Of a DNA stretch of 64,000 bases, positions 24,337 through 33,060 are shown piece by piece (the first letter of the stretch is position 1; each line of letters starts with the position of its first letter). A program made the translations under genes and the position numbers. The stretch is taken from the NCBI GenBank assembly GCA_046351215.1, contig JAXLYX010000006.1:434001-498000 (forward strand). The letters run 5' to 3'. The notes beneath the pieces are model-generated. The model was not told where the DNA came from and did no database searches. It saw only the letters and a program-made list of their open reading frames with translations. Source of the stretch: JAXLYX01 sp046351215 (GTDB lineage: Bacteria; Myxococcota_A; Polyangia; Polyangiales; Houyiibacteriaceae).

Positions 24337-25434
24337 CTATCCGAGGTCGTGGAGGGGGCCCGCGTTGTAGTCCGCGACGAGCACGACGGACTTCGTGCGT
24401 GCGACGTGCGTGACGGTCCCCGGCTCGGGAGGGGCGAAGCGAGCGTCCTGGCCGAGGCGGCGGACCACCATCGTCGCGGTGGCGTGGATCTGCGCGCAGG
24501 GGGCGACGACCAGCACGCGCTCGCCGGCATGGGCCGCCGCGAGCTCTTCGACGGCCTCGAGCGAGGCGCGATCGCCCGCGAAGGGCACACCGAGACGGGC
24601 CGCGAGCGCTTCCGCGACCGCATGCGTGTCGCCGTCCGCGCCCGCGTACACGCGCGCGACGTCGGCGAAGACGCGACCGAAGGCCTCGTGCTCGATCGGT
24701 GCACGGCCCCCGTCCTCGTCCCAGGCCAGCAGGGCGACGATCGCGTCCTCGGCCCCGAACATCTTGCGGGTCCAAGGGCCTTCGGGGGCCGTGTGGGTGG
24801 CGTCGTTGTAGCGCTCGACGATCGGATGACCGTGCTCGAAGCGTACGGTGCTGATCGCCGTGTTCACCATGTGGCCGAGGGGCTGGGGGCGCCTCCGCGA
24901 GACGCCGACGAAGCGGAGGAAGAGCGAGGTGATCACTCCACCGTGGCTGAAGACGGCGGCGTGCTGACCTGGGCGGAGGCGCTCTTTCAAAGTTGAAAGG
25001 GCCGAGTCGGCGCGCTCGGTGGCGTCCGCCCACGACTCGCCTCCCCCGATGCGGATGTCCTCGCCGCGGAAGATCGCGGCGATCTCCTCCGGGAAGCGCT
25101 CGAGCACCTCGGCCCGCGTGAGGCCCTCCCAGCGTCCGACGTGGATCTCCCGGAAGCGGGGATCCGTCTCGACGGGATGACCGCTCGCGCGCGCCGTGTC
25201 GTGGGCGCGCGTGAGGTCCGAGCTGATCACGAGATCGAAGGGCACCCGGCCGAGGCGCACGCCGGCCTTCCTGGCCTGGGCGTGTCCGTGCTCGGAGAGG
25301 GGCGAGTCCGTCTGACCCTGCCAACGACCGGCGGAGTTCGACTCGGACTCGCCGTGGCGCACGAACGTGACGCGCACGGGGGCGGCGGACTCCCCCGGGA
25401 TCGCGGGGGCTCCCGACCGGGTCTCGTCGCTCAT
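24337..25434 (-). CDS. Histidine-phosphatase superfamily protein with degenerate second half
   Basis: Phosphoglycerate-mutase-like phosphatase. The N-terminal domain has the catalytic RHGESESNS (H27), a later SHGG, and E in the FREIHVGRWEGL region, as in alpha-ribazole/sugar-phosphate phosphatases. Residues from about 235 look like a second, degenerate copy: RVLVVAPCAQIHATATMVV occupies the place of the SHGG strand but has no catalytic histidine. The substrate is unknown. It starts 5 bp after clpP ends, so the two may share a transcript. Confidence 0.8.
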   Translation of the reverse strand: MSDETRSGAPAIPGESAAPVRVTFVRHGESESNSAGRWQGQTDSPLSEHGHAQARKAGVRLGRVPFDLVISSDLTRAHDTARASGHPVETDPRFREIHVGRWEGLTRAEVLERFPEEIAAIFRGEDIRIGGGESWADATERADSALSTLKERLRPGQHAAVFSHGGVITSLFLRFVGVSRRRPQPLGHMVNTAISTVRFEHGHPIVERYNDATHTAPEGPWTRKMFGAEDAIVALLAWDEDGGRAPIEHEAFGRVFADVARVYAGADGDTHAVAEALAARLGVPFAGDRASLEAVEELAAAHAGERVLVVAPCAQIHATATMVVRRLGQDARFAPPEPGTVTHVARTKSVVLVADYNAGPLHDLG

Positions 25435-25438
25435 CGGC

Positions 25439-26068
25439 TCACTCGGCCGCGCGGGCCGCCGCCTTGTGCGGCGCGATCACGTGGTCGACGAGGCCGTACT
25501 CGCGCGCCTTCTCGGCCGACATGAAGTTGTCGCGCTCGGTGTCGCGCGCGATCTCCTCGACGGAGCGGCCGCTGTGGCTCGCCATGATCTCGTTGAGCCG
25601 ATGCTTGAGCGCGAGGATCTCGCGGGCGTGGATCTCGATGTCCGTCGCCTGGCCACGGTACCCGCCGAGGGGCTGGTGGATCATGATGCGGCTGTGCGGG
25701 AGGGCGCGGCGCATGCCGGGCGTGCCCGCGCAGAGCAGGAAGGCCGCCATGGAGGCCGCCTGGCCGAGGCAGACCGTCGCCACCGGGCAGCGGACGTACT
25801 GCATGGTGTCGTAGATCGCGAGGCCCGCGGTCACGAGGCCGCCGGGGCTGTTGATGTAGAGCGTGATCTCCTTGTCGGGATCGTCGCTCTCGAGGAAGAG
25901 CAGCTGCGCGATGATGCTGTTCGCGACGAAGTCGTCGACCGGCGTGCCCAGGAAGACGATGCGGTCCTTGAGCAGGCGGCTGTAGATGTCCCAAGCGCGC
26001 TCGCCGCGATGGGTCGTCTCGACGACGGTGGGGATGACGGCGCCGAGGGGGCGGTCGGGTCGGGTCAT
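25439..26068 (-). CDS. clpP: ATP-dependent Clp protease proteolytic subunit
   Basis: Serine peptidase core that degrades proteins unfolded by ClpX or ClpA. The 209 residues carry the complete triad S106 (GQAASMAAF), H131 (RIMIHQP) and D180 (DTERDNFM). ATG at 26068 matches the family start. No clpX lies beside it in this window, so it is presumably a separate paralogue or split operon. Proximity to ssrA and sspB places three parts of the trans-translation clearance pathway together. Confidence 0.95.
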   Translation of the reverse strand: MTRPDRPLGAVIPTVVETTHRGERAWDIYSRLLKDRIVFLGTPVDDFVANSIIAQLLFLESDDPDKEITLYINSPGGLVTAGLAIYDTMQYVRCPVATVCLGQAASMAAFLLCAGTPGMRRALPHSRIMIHQPLGGYRGQATDIEIHAREILALKHRLNEIMASHSGRSVEEIARDTERDNFMSAEKAREYGLVDHVIAPHKAAARAAE

Positions 26069-26130
26069 GGGCGCAGCGTGCCCCGGAGGACGCGGCCTTT
26101 CAACCCCCGAGTCCGCCCCGAGGCGGGCCT

Positions 26131-27015
26131 TCAGGCGCGGCTGCCGAAGCCGACGACGAGGTAGCCGCCCGACTTCTCGTCCCGGGCGATCTCGAGCAGC
26201 TGGACGTCGCGCATGTGCTCGAGCAGGGCGTTGAAGGTGCGGTAGCCGTAGTAGCCCTCCTCGAAGCGCGGATGCTTGCGGCGGAGGACCTGCTTGACCA
26301 TCGAGCCGTGCAGGCTCCCCTCGCGCTCCTTGAAGAGCGACTCGAGCGTGTCGAGGACGAGCTCGTGGGCCTCGCTCTTGTCGCCGAGCTTCGGGGCCCC
26401 GTTCTTCTCCTCCGGCTTGTCGCCGGGCTTGTCGGCGGCCTTGTCGCCGGGCTTGTCGCCCGCCTTCTCGGCGGCCTGCTGCTTCGCCTTCTTCGCCTCG
26501 GCCTTGGCCTTCGCCGCGCGGCGATGGGCCCGGAGCTCGCGGACGAGGTCGTCGTAGAAGATGAACTCGTCGCAGTTGTCGATGAGCAGATCGGAGCTCG
26601 AGTTCTTCACGCCGACGCCGATCACCATCTTGTCGTTCTCGCGGAGCTTCGAGACGAGCGGCGAGAAGTCGCTGTCGCCCGAGACGATGACGAAGACGTC
26701 GACGTGCGACTTCGTGTAGCAGAGGTCGAGCGCGTCCACGACCATGCGGATGTCGGCCGAGTTCTTCCCCGAGTACGAGATGTGCGGGATCTCGATGAGC
26801 TCGAAGGCGGCCTCGTGCATCGGCCGCTTCGCGCTGCGGTAGCGATCCCAGTCGGCGTAGGCCTTCTTCACGACGATCTTGCCCTTGTCGAGCAGGCGCT
26901 CGAGCACGAGCTGGATGTCGAAGGTCTCGTAGCGTGCGTCGCGCACGCCGATGGCCACGTTCTCGAAGTCGCAGAAGACGGCCAGGTTGGGCTCGGGCCC
27001 GGTGGGATCGGTCAT
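26131..27015 (-). CDS. NYN-domain protein with C-terminal LOTUS-like domain
   Basis: Predicted PIN-like ribonuclease. Residues 8-160 form a NYN domain with acidic residues in FCDFENVAI (D16), NSADIRMVVDAL and VSGDSDFSPLV, as in LabA/MARF1-type proteins. Then comes a Lys/Ala-rich linker with KPGDK-type repeats (about 175-215), and a C-terminal winged-helix of OST-HTH/LOTUS type (about 220-290, YGYRTFNALLEHMRDVQLLE). LOTUS domains bind RNA or RNA-binding proteins. ATG at 27015; an upstream ATG would add an unrelated Arg-rich stretch. Confidence 0.85.
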   Translation of the reverse strand: MTDPTGPEPNLAVFCDFENVAIGVRDARYETFDIQLVLERLLDKGKIVVKKAYADWDRYRSAKRPMHEAAFELIEIPHISYSGKNSADIRMVVDALDLCYTKSHVDVFVIVSGDSDFSPLVSKLRENDKMVIGVGVKNSSSDLLIDNCDEFIFYDDLVRELRAHRRAAKAKAEAKKAKQQAAEKAGDKPGDKAADKPGDKPEEKNGAPKLGDKSEAHELVLDTLESLFKEREGSLHGSMVKQVLRRKHPRFEEGYYGYRTFNALLEHMRDVQLLEIARDEKSGGYLVVGFGSRA

Positions 27016-27167
27016 CGCGGCGAAGGGTATCAGCTTCGCTGCCCATCGAGGGGCTCCGATGTGGGGAAAACGCAGTCTCGAAAAAAAACCAAGGACCGTA
27101 GATCGACCACGAGGCCGGCGCGTCGAGAGGGGAACGCGTCCGCTCGGGCGCATTCGGGGAGGCGGCC

Positions 27168-28514
27168 ATGGAGAAGCGATGGGCGATCGGGTTGGGGCTC
27201 TTCTTGGGAGCCCTCTTCGGGGCGGGCGCGCCGGGCTCCGCCTCGGCGCAGGTCACGATCGACGGTGCGCCGGACTCGACGCAGATCATCGTGGACGGGA
27301 GCGGTGACACCTTCGTCGGCGTCTGGGTCCACGCGCCCGACGCCCCGCGCCGCGGCGACCGGCCCCCGATGGCGCTCTCCCTCGTGATCGACACCTCGGG
27401 CTCGATGTCGGGCGAGAAGATCGCCAACGCCCGCATGGCCGCGCAGAGCGTGCTCGAGACCCTCCAGGAAGGGGACATCGTCTCGATCTACGGCTTCAGC
27501 GACGCCGTCACCGAGTACGCCTCCCCCACCGTCATCGGTCGCGGCAGCCGGCAGAGCCTGATGGCGGCCGTGCAGGGCCTCGAGGCGACCGGCAGCACGA
27601 ACCTCTACGACGGTCTGCGCGCCGGCATCGCCCGCGTCGGCCAGGCGCCCGCCTCGCATACGGCGCGCCGCGTGATCGTGCTCTCGGACGGACAGGCGAA
27701 CGTCGGTCCCTCGGATCCGGGCTCGCTCGGCAACGTCGCCGCGCAGGGCTCGGAGTACGGCCTGCAGGTCACGGCGATCGGCGTCGGCCTGGACTACGAC
27801 GAGCGCACCCTCGGCGCGATCGCCGTGCGCAGCTCCGGCCGCCTCTACCACCTCGCCCAGCCCTCGCAGATGGCGAGCATCCTCCGCGAGGAGATCGGCC
27901 TGCTCGCGAGCACGGTGGCGAGCGACGTGATCATCGAGATCACGCCGAGCCCCGGGGTCGTGATCATCGAGGGCCTCACGATGGGCGCCGAGGTGCAGAA
28001 CGGCCTGCTCCGCCTCCCGGTCGGAAGCCTCTACTCGGGTCAGGAGCGCGAGCTCCTCTTCAAGGCGCGCGTCGACACGCACCAGCTCGGCAACCGCCCG
28101 CTCGCCACGGCGCGTCTCGTGTACCGCGACGCCACCGGCGCGCACGCCTCGCGCAGCGCGACCGCGCCCATCGCCTACACCGTGACGAACGACCGTCGCG
28201 CCGCGAGCACGAGCCGTCAGCCCCGCGTCGCCGCGATGGTCGCGACCTACGATGCCTCGCAGGCCCAGATGCGCGCCGCCGATGCCCTGAACCGCGGCGA
28301 CACGCAGGCCGCCACCGTCCAGCTCGCGCGGGCCGAGGACGAGCTCCGCACCGCGGCCGCCGCCGCCCCCGCCGCCGAGCGTCGCGTCCTCGAGGAGCGA
28401 GCGAACCGCGTCGGCTCGATCCGCAGCCGCGCCGCCGGAGCCGCCTCGCCGGCCGCCGCCCGAGGCGCCGCGCTCGAGAGCTACGACTCGGCGTACGACG
28501 CGGCCGGCTACTGA
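27168..28514 (+). CDS. Exported von Willebrand factor A domain protein
   Basis: The 448 residues have a signal peptide (cleavage after SASA near residue 27), then a VWA domain with a complete metal-ion-dependent adhesion site (VIDTSGSMSG near 75-85), followed by a beta-sandwich and an Ala/Arg-rich helical tail. This resembles Ca-activated chloride-channel/YfbK-type secreted VWA proteins common in myxobacteria. Partners are unknown. It is divergent from the NYN gene with a 152-bp gap. Confidence 0.82.
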   Translation: MEKRWAIGLGLFLGALFGAGAPGSASAQVTIDGAPDSTQIIVDGSGDTFVGVWVHAPDAPRRGDRPPMALSLVIDTSGSMSGEKIANARMAAQSVLETLQEGDIVSIYGFSDAVTEYASPTVIGRGSRQSLMAAVQGLEATGSTNLYDGLRAGIARVGQAPASHTARRVIVLSDGQANVGPSDPGSLGNVAAQGSEYGLQVTAIGVGLDYDERTLGAIAVRSSGRLYHLAQPSQMASILREEIGLLASTVASDVIIEITPSPGVVIIEGLTMGAEVQNGLLRLPVGSLYSGQERELLFKARVDTHQLGNRPLATARLVYRDATGAHASRSATAPIAYTVTNDRRAASTSRQPRVAAMVATYDASQAQMRAADALNRGDTQAATVQLARAEDELRTAAAAAPAAERRVLEERANRVGSIRSRAAGAASPAAARGAALESYDSAYDAAGY

Positions 28515-28540
28515 TCGCCTCGCGTTTCCGTGGCTTCCGA

Positions 28541-28567
28541 GGCCCGAGGGGGTATCCTCCTCGGGCC
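28541..28567. terminator. Hairpin immediately before the argE start
   Basis: GGCCCGAGG (28541-28549) pairs with CCTCGGGCC (28559-28567), with additional G/C pairs inside. It lies after the VWA gene stop and directly against the argE ATG, where a ribosome site would be expected. It may terminate the VWA transcript or control argE translation. Confidence 0.5.
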
Positions 28568-28568
28568 G

Positions 28569-29726
28569 ATGCCCGTTCTGCCGCCGCACGAAGAGCTGCT
28601 CCGCGAGCTCGTGGCCGAGCTCTCCGTGAGCTCGCCCGATCCTCGCTTCGATCGCGGCAACCGTGCGGTCGTCGAGGCGCTCGCGGACTACGCCGAGTCG
28701 ATCGGCTTCCGCTGCGAGGTGAAGGAGCTCGCGAACGATCCCCGAAAGGCGAACCTCGTCGCGGTGCTCGGCGAGGGCGAGGGCGGCCTCCTCCTCGCAG
28801 GGCATACGGACACCGTGCCCTACGACGACGGCGCGTGGTCGACGGAGCCCCTCGAGCTCACGAACGTCGACGGCAGGCTCCACGGCCTCGGCGCCGCCGA
28901 CATGAAGGGCTTCTTCCCGGCCGCGCTCCACGCGATCGCCTCGATCGATCGGCATCGCCTGCGGGCTCCGATCGTCCTCGTCGCCACGGCCGACGAGGAG
29001 AGCGGCATGGAGGGCATGCGCCAGCTCGTCGCCGAGGGCGGGCTCGCGGGAGCCCACGCCGTGATCGGCGAGCCGACGGGGCTCGCGCCGGTCCACAAGC
29101 ACAAGGGCGTCGCCTTCGAGAAGCTCGAGCTCTTCGGCCGCGCGGGCCATGCGAGCGATCCCTCGCTCGGCCTCTCGGCGCTCGACGGGATGGCCGACGC
29201 GCTCGACGTCCTCCGCGCCTACCGCGAGGAGTGGAAGGCGCGCCTCCACGACCCGGCGTTCACCGTGCCGCATCCGACGCTGAACCTCGGTCGCATCGAG
29301 GGCGGCGACAGCCCGAACCGCATCTGCGCGCATTGCGCGCTGCACGTCGACGTCCGGCTGCTCCCGGGGATGGTCATCGAGGCCGTGCGCGCCGAGCTCC
29401 GCGAGCGAATCGAGGCGAGGCTCGAGGGGAGGGGGCTCCGGCTCTCGATGGAGGCGCTCGCGAAGAGCCTCCCCGCCTTCGAGACGCGGCTCGACGCGCC
29501 GATCGTCCGGGCCGCCGAGGAGGCGACGGGGAAGAAGGCGCATTCGGTGCTCTTCGGCACGGAAGGGCCCTTCCTCAACGAGGCGGGCAAGGAGACCGTG
29601 ATCCTCGGCGCCGGGGACATCTCGGTCGCGCATCAGCCGGACGAGTTCGTGCGGCTCTCGGATCTCGAGCGGGCGACGACGATCTACGCGTCGCTCGCGC
29701 ATCGGTTCTGCGTGGAGAAGGTGTGA
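28569..29726 (+). CDS. argE: Acetylornithine deacetylase (M20 peptidase family)
   Basis: Removes the acetyl group from N-acetylornithine in arginine biosynthesis. The 385 residues show metal ligands in AGHTDTVPYD (H79), ATADEESGMEG, GEPTGLAPVHKHKG and the near-C-terminal AHQPDEFV; PTLNLGRIEGGDSPNRIC is characteristic of ArgE. ATG at 28569 was preferred over an upstream ATG because the hairpin occupies the space between. The stop overlaps the argA start by one base (TGATG), so the two are one operon. Confidence 0.9.
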   Translation: MPVLPPHEELLRELVAELSVSSPDPRFDRGNRAVVEALADYAESIGFRCEVKELANDPRKANLVAVLGEGEGGLLLAGHTDTVPYDDGAWSTEPLELTNVDGRLHGLGAADMKGFFPAALHAIASIDRHRLRAPIVLVATADEESGMEGMRQLVAEGGLAGAHAVIGEPTGLAPVHKHKGVAFEKLELFGRAGHASDPSLGLSALDGMADALDVLRAYREEWKARLHDPAFTVPHPTLNLGRIEGGDSPNRICAHCALHVDVRLLPGMVIEAVRAELRERIEARLEGRGLRLSMEALAKSLPAFETRLDAPIVRAAEEATGKKAHSVLFGTEGPFLNEAGKETVILGAGDISVAHQPDEFVRLSDLERATTIYASLAHRFCVEKV

Positions 29727-31039
29727 TGGAAACCAAGGACTCGTTCGTCGAGTGGTTCCGGTCGTCGGCCCCGTACATCCACGCGCACCGCGGCCGTACC
29801 TTCGTGATCGTCTTCGGGGGCGAGCTCCTGAAGAGCGAAGCCTTGAAGAGCTTCGCGCACGACGTGGCGCTCTTGCAGAGCCTCGGCATCCGCATCGTGC
29901 TCGTCGCCGGCGCGCGTCCGCAGATCGACGAGCGCATCGTCCGCGGCGGCAAGAAGGCGGTCTTCCACAAGGGCCTCCGCGTGACGGACGACTTCGCGAT
30001 GTCCTGCGTGAAGGAGGCCGCCGGGACGAACCGCGTCGAGCTCGAGGCCGTGCTCTCGATGGGCCTTCCGAATTCGCCGATGGCCGGGGCGCGGATCCGC
30101 GTCGCCACGGGCAACTTCGTGACCGCCCGGCCGGTCGGCGTGATCGAGGGCGTCGACTACCAGCACACGGGCGAGGTCCGGCGCGTGGACGCCGAGGCGA
30201 TGAAGAGCCTGCTCGACGACGGCTTCGTCGCGGTGCTCACGTCGATCGGCTATTCGATGACGGGCGATGCCTTCAACACGAGCACGCCGGACGTCGCGGC
30301 GGCCGCCGCCATCGCGCTGAAGGCCGACAAGCTCGTCTGCCTCTACGAGGGCAAGCCGCTCGCCGACGCCCAGGGCGCGGGGATCCACGAGCTCACGCCG
30401 GCCGGCGCCGAGGGCCTGCTCGCGAAGAAGAGTGGGCTCACGAACGACCAGCGGCGCTACGTCGAGAGCGCGATCCGCGCGTGCCGCCACGGCGTCCGCC
30501 GCGCGCACCTCGTGCCCCGGAAGCTCGACGGAGGCCTGCTCCGCGAGCTCTTCTCCCGCGATGGCATCGGCACGCTCGTCACGGGCGAGATCTTCGAGGG
30601 CGTGCGCCCCGGCTCGTCCGCCGACGTGCCCGGCCTGCTCGAGCTGCTCGAGCCGCTCGAGGCCGAGGGCATCCTCGTGCGTCGGCCGCGCGAGATGCTC
30701 GAGCGCGACATCCACCGCTTCATCGTCATCGAGCGCGACGGCATGATCGTCGGCTGCTGTGCGCTGATCCCGTATCCGGACGAGGGCATCGCCGAGCTCG
30801 CCGCCGTCGCCGTCCATCCGACGTATCGCCACCACGGCCGCGCCGATCAGCTGCTCCAATACGTGGAGAAGCAATGCCGCGACCAGGGCCTCCGGCGCGT
30901 CTTCGTGCTCACGACCCAGACCTCGCATTGGTTCCAGGAGCGCGGCTTCGTGCCGGCGTCGGTGAAGGAGCTGCCGGCGGACAAGCGGTCGAAGTACGAT
31001 CCGCAGCGGCGGTCGAAGGTGCTGGTGAAGCAGCTGTAG
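29726..31039 (+). CDS. argA: N-acetylglutamate synthase
   Basis: First step of arginine biosynthesis: acetylates glutamate. The 437 residues carry an N-terminal amino-acid-kinase-like domain (about 20-280, FVIVFGGELL and VLVAGARPQID) and a C-terminal GNAT acetyltransferase (about 290-435, AELAAVAVHPTYRHHGRADQ as the acetyl-CoA loop). This is the classical ArgA layout. ATG at 29726 overlaps the argE stop. No attenuator or ARG box was seen. Having both argA and argE suggests the linear, non-recycling route. Confidence 0.9.
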   Translation: METKDSFVEWFRSSAPYIHAHRGRTFVIVFGGELLKSEALKSFAHDVALLQSLGIRIVLVAGARPQIDERIVRGGKKAVFHKGLRVTDDFAMSCVKEAAGTNRVELEAVLSMGLPNSPMAGARIRVATGNFVTARPVGVIEGVDYQHTGEVRRVDAEAMKSLLDDGFVAVLTSIGYSMTGDAFNTSTPDVAAAAAIALKADKLVCLYEGKPLADAQGAGIHELTPAGAEGLLAKKSGLTNDQRRYVESAIRACRHGVRRAHLVPRKLDGGLLRELFSRDGIGTLVTGEIFEGVRPGSSADVPGLLELLEPLEAEGILVRRPREMLERDIHRFIVIERDGMIVGCCALIPYPDEGIAELAAVAVHPTYRHHGRADQLLQYVEKQCRDQGLRRVFVLTTQTSHWFQERGFVPASVKELPADKRSKYDPQRRSKVLVKQL

Positions 31040-31092
31040 GGCGCGTCGGGGCGCCGACCGATTCGGGGGCTGCCCACTTCCCGGGGCGTGAG

Positions 31093-31278
31093 ATGAAGCG
31101 AGCCACCATCGTCCATCGCGACGCGTACGAGACGACCCCGATCTCGTTCTGGGTCCACCGTCCCCTCGACGCGGATGCGTGGCCGAACGCGAAGCGCTTC
31201 GACCCGCCGCTGCCGGCGCCGGTTCCGGGGCTCGGCTATCTCCAGGTCGTCGTCGAATTCGAGGGAATCGCCCGCTGA
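31093..31278 (+). CDS. 61-residue hypothetical protein ending at an IS-like boundary
   Basis: Not recognised. MKRATIVHRDAYETTPISFW to the C-terminus GLGYLQVVVEFEGIAR, with strongly GC-biased third positions that support coding. Its stop TGA is also the first bases of a sequence resembling an IS3-type left end, so the gene may be a 5' remnant whose stop came with the IS. A natural short protein is the alternative. Confidence 0.5.
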   Translation: MKRATIVHRDAYETTPISFWVHRPLDADAWPNAKRFDPPLPAPVPGLGYLQVVVEFEGIAR

Positions 31279-31318
31279 ACTTACCCCAGCTTCAAGGACA
31301 CCCCGGACCGCGCGACAG
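31276..31318 (+). repeat. Remnant left end of an IS3-type element
   Basis: TGAACTTACCCC, then GGACACCCCGGACCGCGCGACA aligns with the left end of the complete IS3-type element at 36462 (TGACCTTCCCCC, then GGACACCCCGGATAGCGCGA). No transposase follows. It marks the left boundary of the IS-rich segment. Confidence 0.6.
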
Positions 31319-31418
31319 CGTCCACTCGGCGCGGGGAAACAATCGGCTCCGAGAGCGGCAGACCCGCGCGAACGTGACTCTGCCCCTTGACGCGTCCCGT
31401 CGATGACTACAGGTTTTA

Positions 31419-31428
31419 GTCGTACGAC
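31419..31428. promoter_or_regulatory. GTCGTACGAC palindrome upstream of hydrolase gene
   Basis: A perfect 10-bp palindrome flanked by GGTT and AACC, 60 bp before the metal-dependent hydrolase gene. It resembles operators of TetR-family proteins, and a TetR gene lies in the same cassette. A possible -35 TTGACG is at 31387. Confidence 0.4.
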
Positions 31429-31489
31429 CAACCAACGGTTCCCGTTCGCGTCTTCCCACGTGACGCGAGTCTCCCCACGCGAGGCCAGC

Positions 31490-32350
31490 ATGAACGCCCG
31501 ACTCCAGGCCATCACTGTACGACGTCCTTCCTTCGACGTGTCGAACGTCCCAGTATGGTGGAATGGGGGCGATCCGGTGATGACTCGCTTTTTCGATGCG
31601 CTGGCTGTGCACTTCCCGGAAGGCGAGCGCTTCTTCATTCAATCCGTTCGCAACTTCCAGGATCGGATCGAAGACCCGGGGCTCAAAGGCGACGTGCAGG
31701 CCTTCTTCAAGCAGGAGGCTCAACATGGTCTCGCGCACGATGCCTACAACGCCGTCATGTCTGCACAGGGAGTACACGTCGATGCCATCCTCTCCCAGAT
31801 GAAGCAGGTCCTTCGCTTCGCCCAGCGTCATCTTCCGCACGACCAGCAGTTGGCCCTGACGGCAGCCTTCGAGCACATCACTGCGACTCTCGGCGAGGGG
31901 TTCCTGGAGGGAGACGGCGCCATGCTCGTTCGCGCCGACCCCGTCATGCGTGCCATGTTTCTATGGCACGGCGTCGAGGAGGTGGAGCACAAGGCCGTCG
32001 CGTTCGACGTCTACCAGAGAGTCGTCGGCGGCGGATATATCACGCGTGCGACGGCGCTCGTCGTCGGCACGGCCCTCGTTCACGTCATCGTGGGTCGAGT
32101 GATGTGGCACATGCTCAAGGTTGATGGCGTTGCTGGGGATCCGCGCGTCGTGGCGAGGGGCCTCTGGCGCCTCTACGGCCCTCGCGGACACCTTACCAGA
32201 CTCGTACGACCCTATCTCGCGTGGTTTCGGCCCGGTTTCCATCCCTGGGACACTGGCGTTCCTGATAAGGTTCAGGAATGGCTCGCAGCGTACGAAACGA
32301 ATCGAGATCCGATGGCCGCGTGCGAGGCCGTGTTTCCGTCGCCGGCCTAG
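31490..32350 (+). CDS. Metal-dependent hydrolase, PF10118-like
   Basis: The 286 residues match the family of predicted metal-dependent hydrolases with a helical di-metal core: AVHFPEGERFFIQSV, FKQEAQHG, AAFEHITATLGE and WHGVEEVEHKAVAFDVY provide the Glu/His ligands. A hydrophobic stretch near 190-210 may be membrane-associated. The activity of the family is not established. ATG at 31490 was chosen; an ATG at 31403 adds 29 residues and overlaps a palindrome that looks regulatory. It probably forms an operon with the TetR gene. Confidence 0.78.
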   Translation: MNARLQAITVRRPSFDVSNVPVWWNGGDPVMTRFFDALAVHFPEGERFFIQSVRNFQDRIEDPGLKGDVQAFFKQEAQHGLAHDAYNAVMSAQGVHVDAILSQMKQVLRFAQRHLPHDQQLALTAAFEHITATLGEGFLEGDGAMLVRADPVMRAMFLWHGVEEVEHKAVAFDVYQRVVGGGYITRATALVVGTALVHVIVGRVMWHMLKVDGVAGDPRVVARGLWRLYGPRGHLTRLVRPYLAWFRPGFHPWDTGVPDKVQEWLAAYETNRDPMAACEAVFPSPA

Positions 32351-32364
32351 GGAACAAGGGCGCG

Positions 32365-33060
32365 GTGAAAGCTGTCACCGCGCCTCCGGCGTCCGACCGC
32401 CGCGCCGAGAAAATCGTGCTCGAATCCGCCGTTCGGTCGGACCGGCGCCCCGTGCTTCCACAACCCGCATCGGACTCCTTGGAGGCCGAGCGTTCCCGTG
32501 TGCTCCAGGTCGCGGCAAAGCTCTTCCGTGACCAAGGATTCGACAAGACCACAGTCCGCCAAATCGCCGAGGCGTGCGATTTGCTTCCGGGCAGTCTTCA
32601 CTATCGATACAAGTCCAAGGACGACATTCTCGTCGACATGATGCGGATCGCGATCGATCGGACGATTCGGAGCACGGTCGCGGCGGTGGCCGCGGAGGAC
32701 GAGCCATCCGCACGGATTCAAGCCGCTGTGCGCGCTCATATGCGGGTCCTGCTATCCGGCGACGACATGGTCTACGTTCTTCTTTTCGAGTGGCGTGCTC
32801 TGTCGGGAGACGCGCGGACGGAGATCATGCGTGAACGCGATCGGTACGAGCGACATTGGGACGCGATGCTCGACGCGCTCCGGATTCAGGGCTTCATTCG
32901 TGAGGACGTGGACATCCACACGCTCAGGCTGATCGGGCTAGGTGCCATCAACTGGATGGCGACCTGGTACCGGCCGAACGGCCCTCTCTCGATCGACGAG
33001 ATCTGCGACAGGGTCTGGACCATTCTGTCCCGTGGAGTGCTGAGCGAGGGGAAGCCATGA
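32365..33060 (+). CDS. TetR-family transcriptional regulator
   Basis: Ligand-responsive repressor. The N-terminal helix-turn-helix lies near residues 38-85 (AAKLFRDQGFDKTTVRQIAE and LPGSLHYRYKSKDDIL). The C-terminal ligand domain resembles FadR/AcrR-type regulators of lipid metabolism. GTG at 32365 has AAGGG five bases upstream; starting at 32278 would overlap the hydrolase gene by 73 bp. Control of the neighbouring hydrolase/thioesterase genes is likely but inferred. Confidence 0.85.
   Translation: MKAVTAPPASDRRAEKIVLESAVRSDRRPVLPQPASDSLEAERSRVLQVAAKLFRDQGFDKTTVRQIAEACDLLPGSLHYRYKSKDDILVDMMRIAIDRTIRSTVAAVAAEDEPSARIQAAVRAHMRVLLSGDDMVYVLLFEWRALSGDARTEIMRERDRYERHWDAMLDALRIQGFIREDVDIHTLRLIGLGAINWMATWYRPNGPLSIDEICDRVWTILSRGVLSEGKP

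Noticed and set aside
22600..24996. A very long plus-strand frame (about 800 codons) opposite the regulator and phosphatase genes
   Set aside because: It is an antisense shadow of high-GC coding sequence: Arg/Ala/Glu/Asp-rich with no domain pattern, while the minus strand encodes complete domains.
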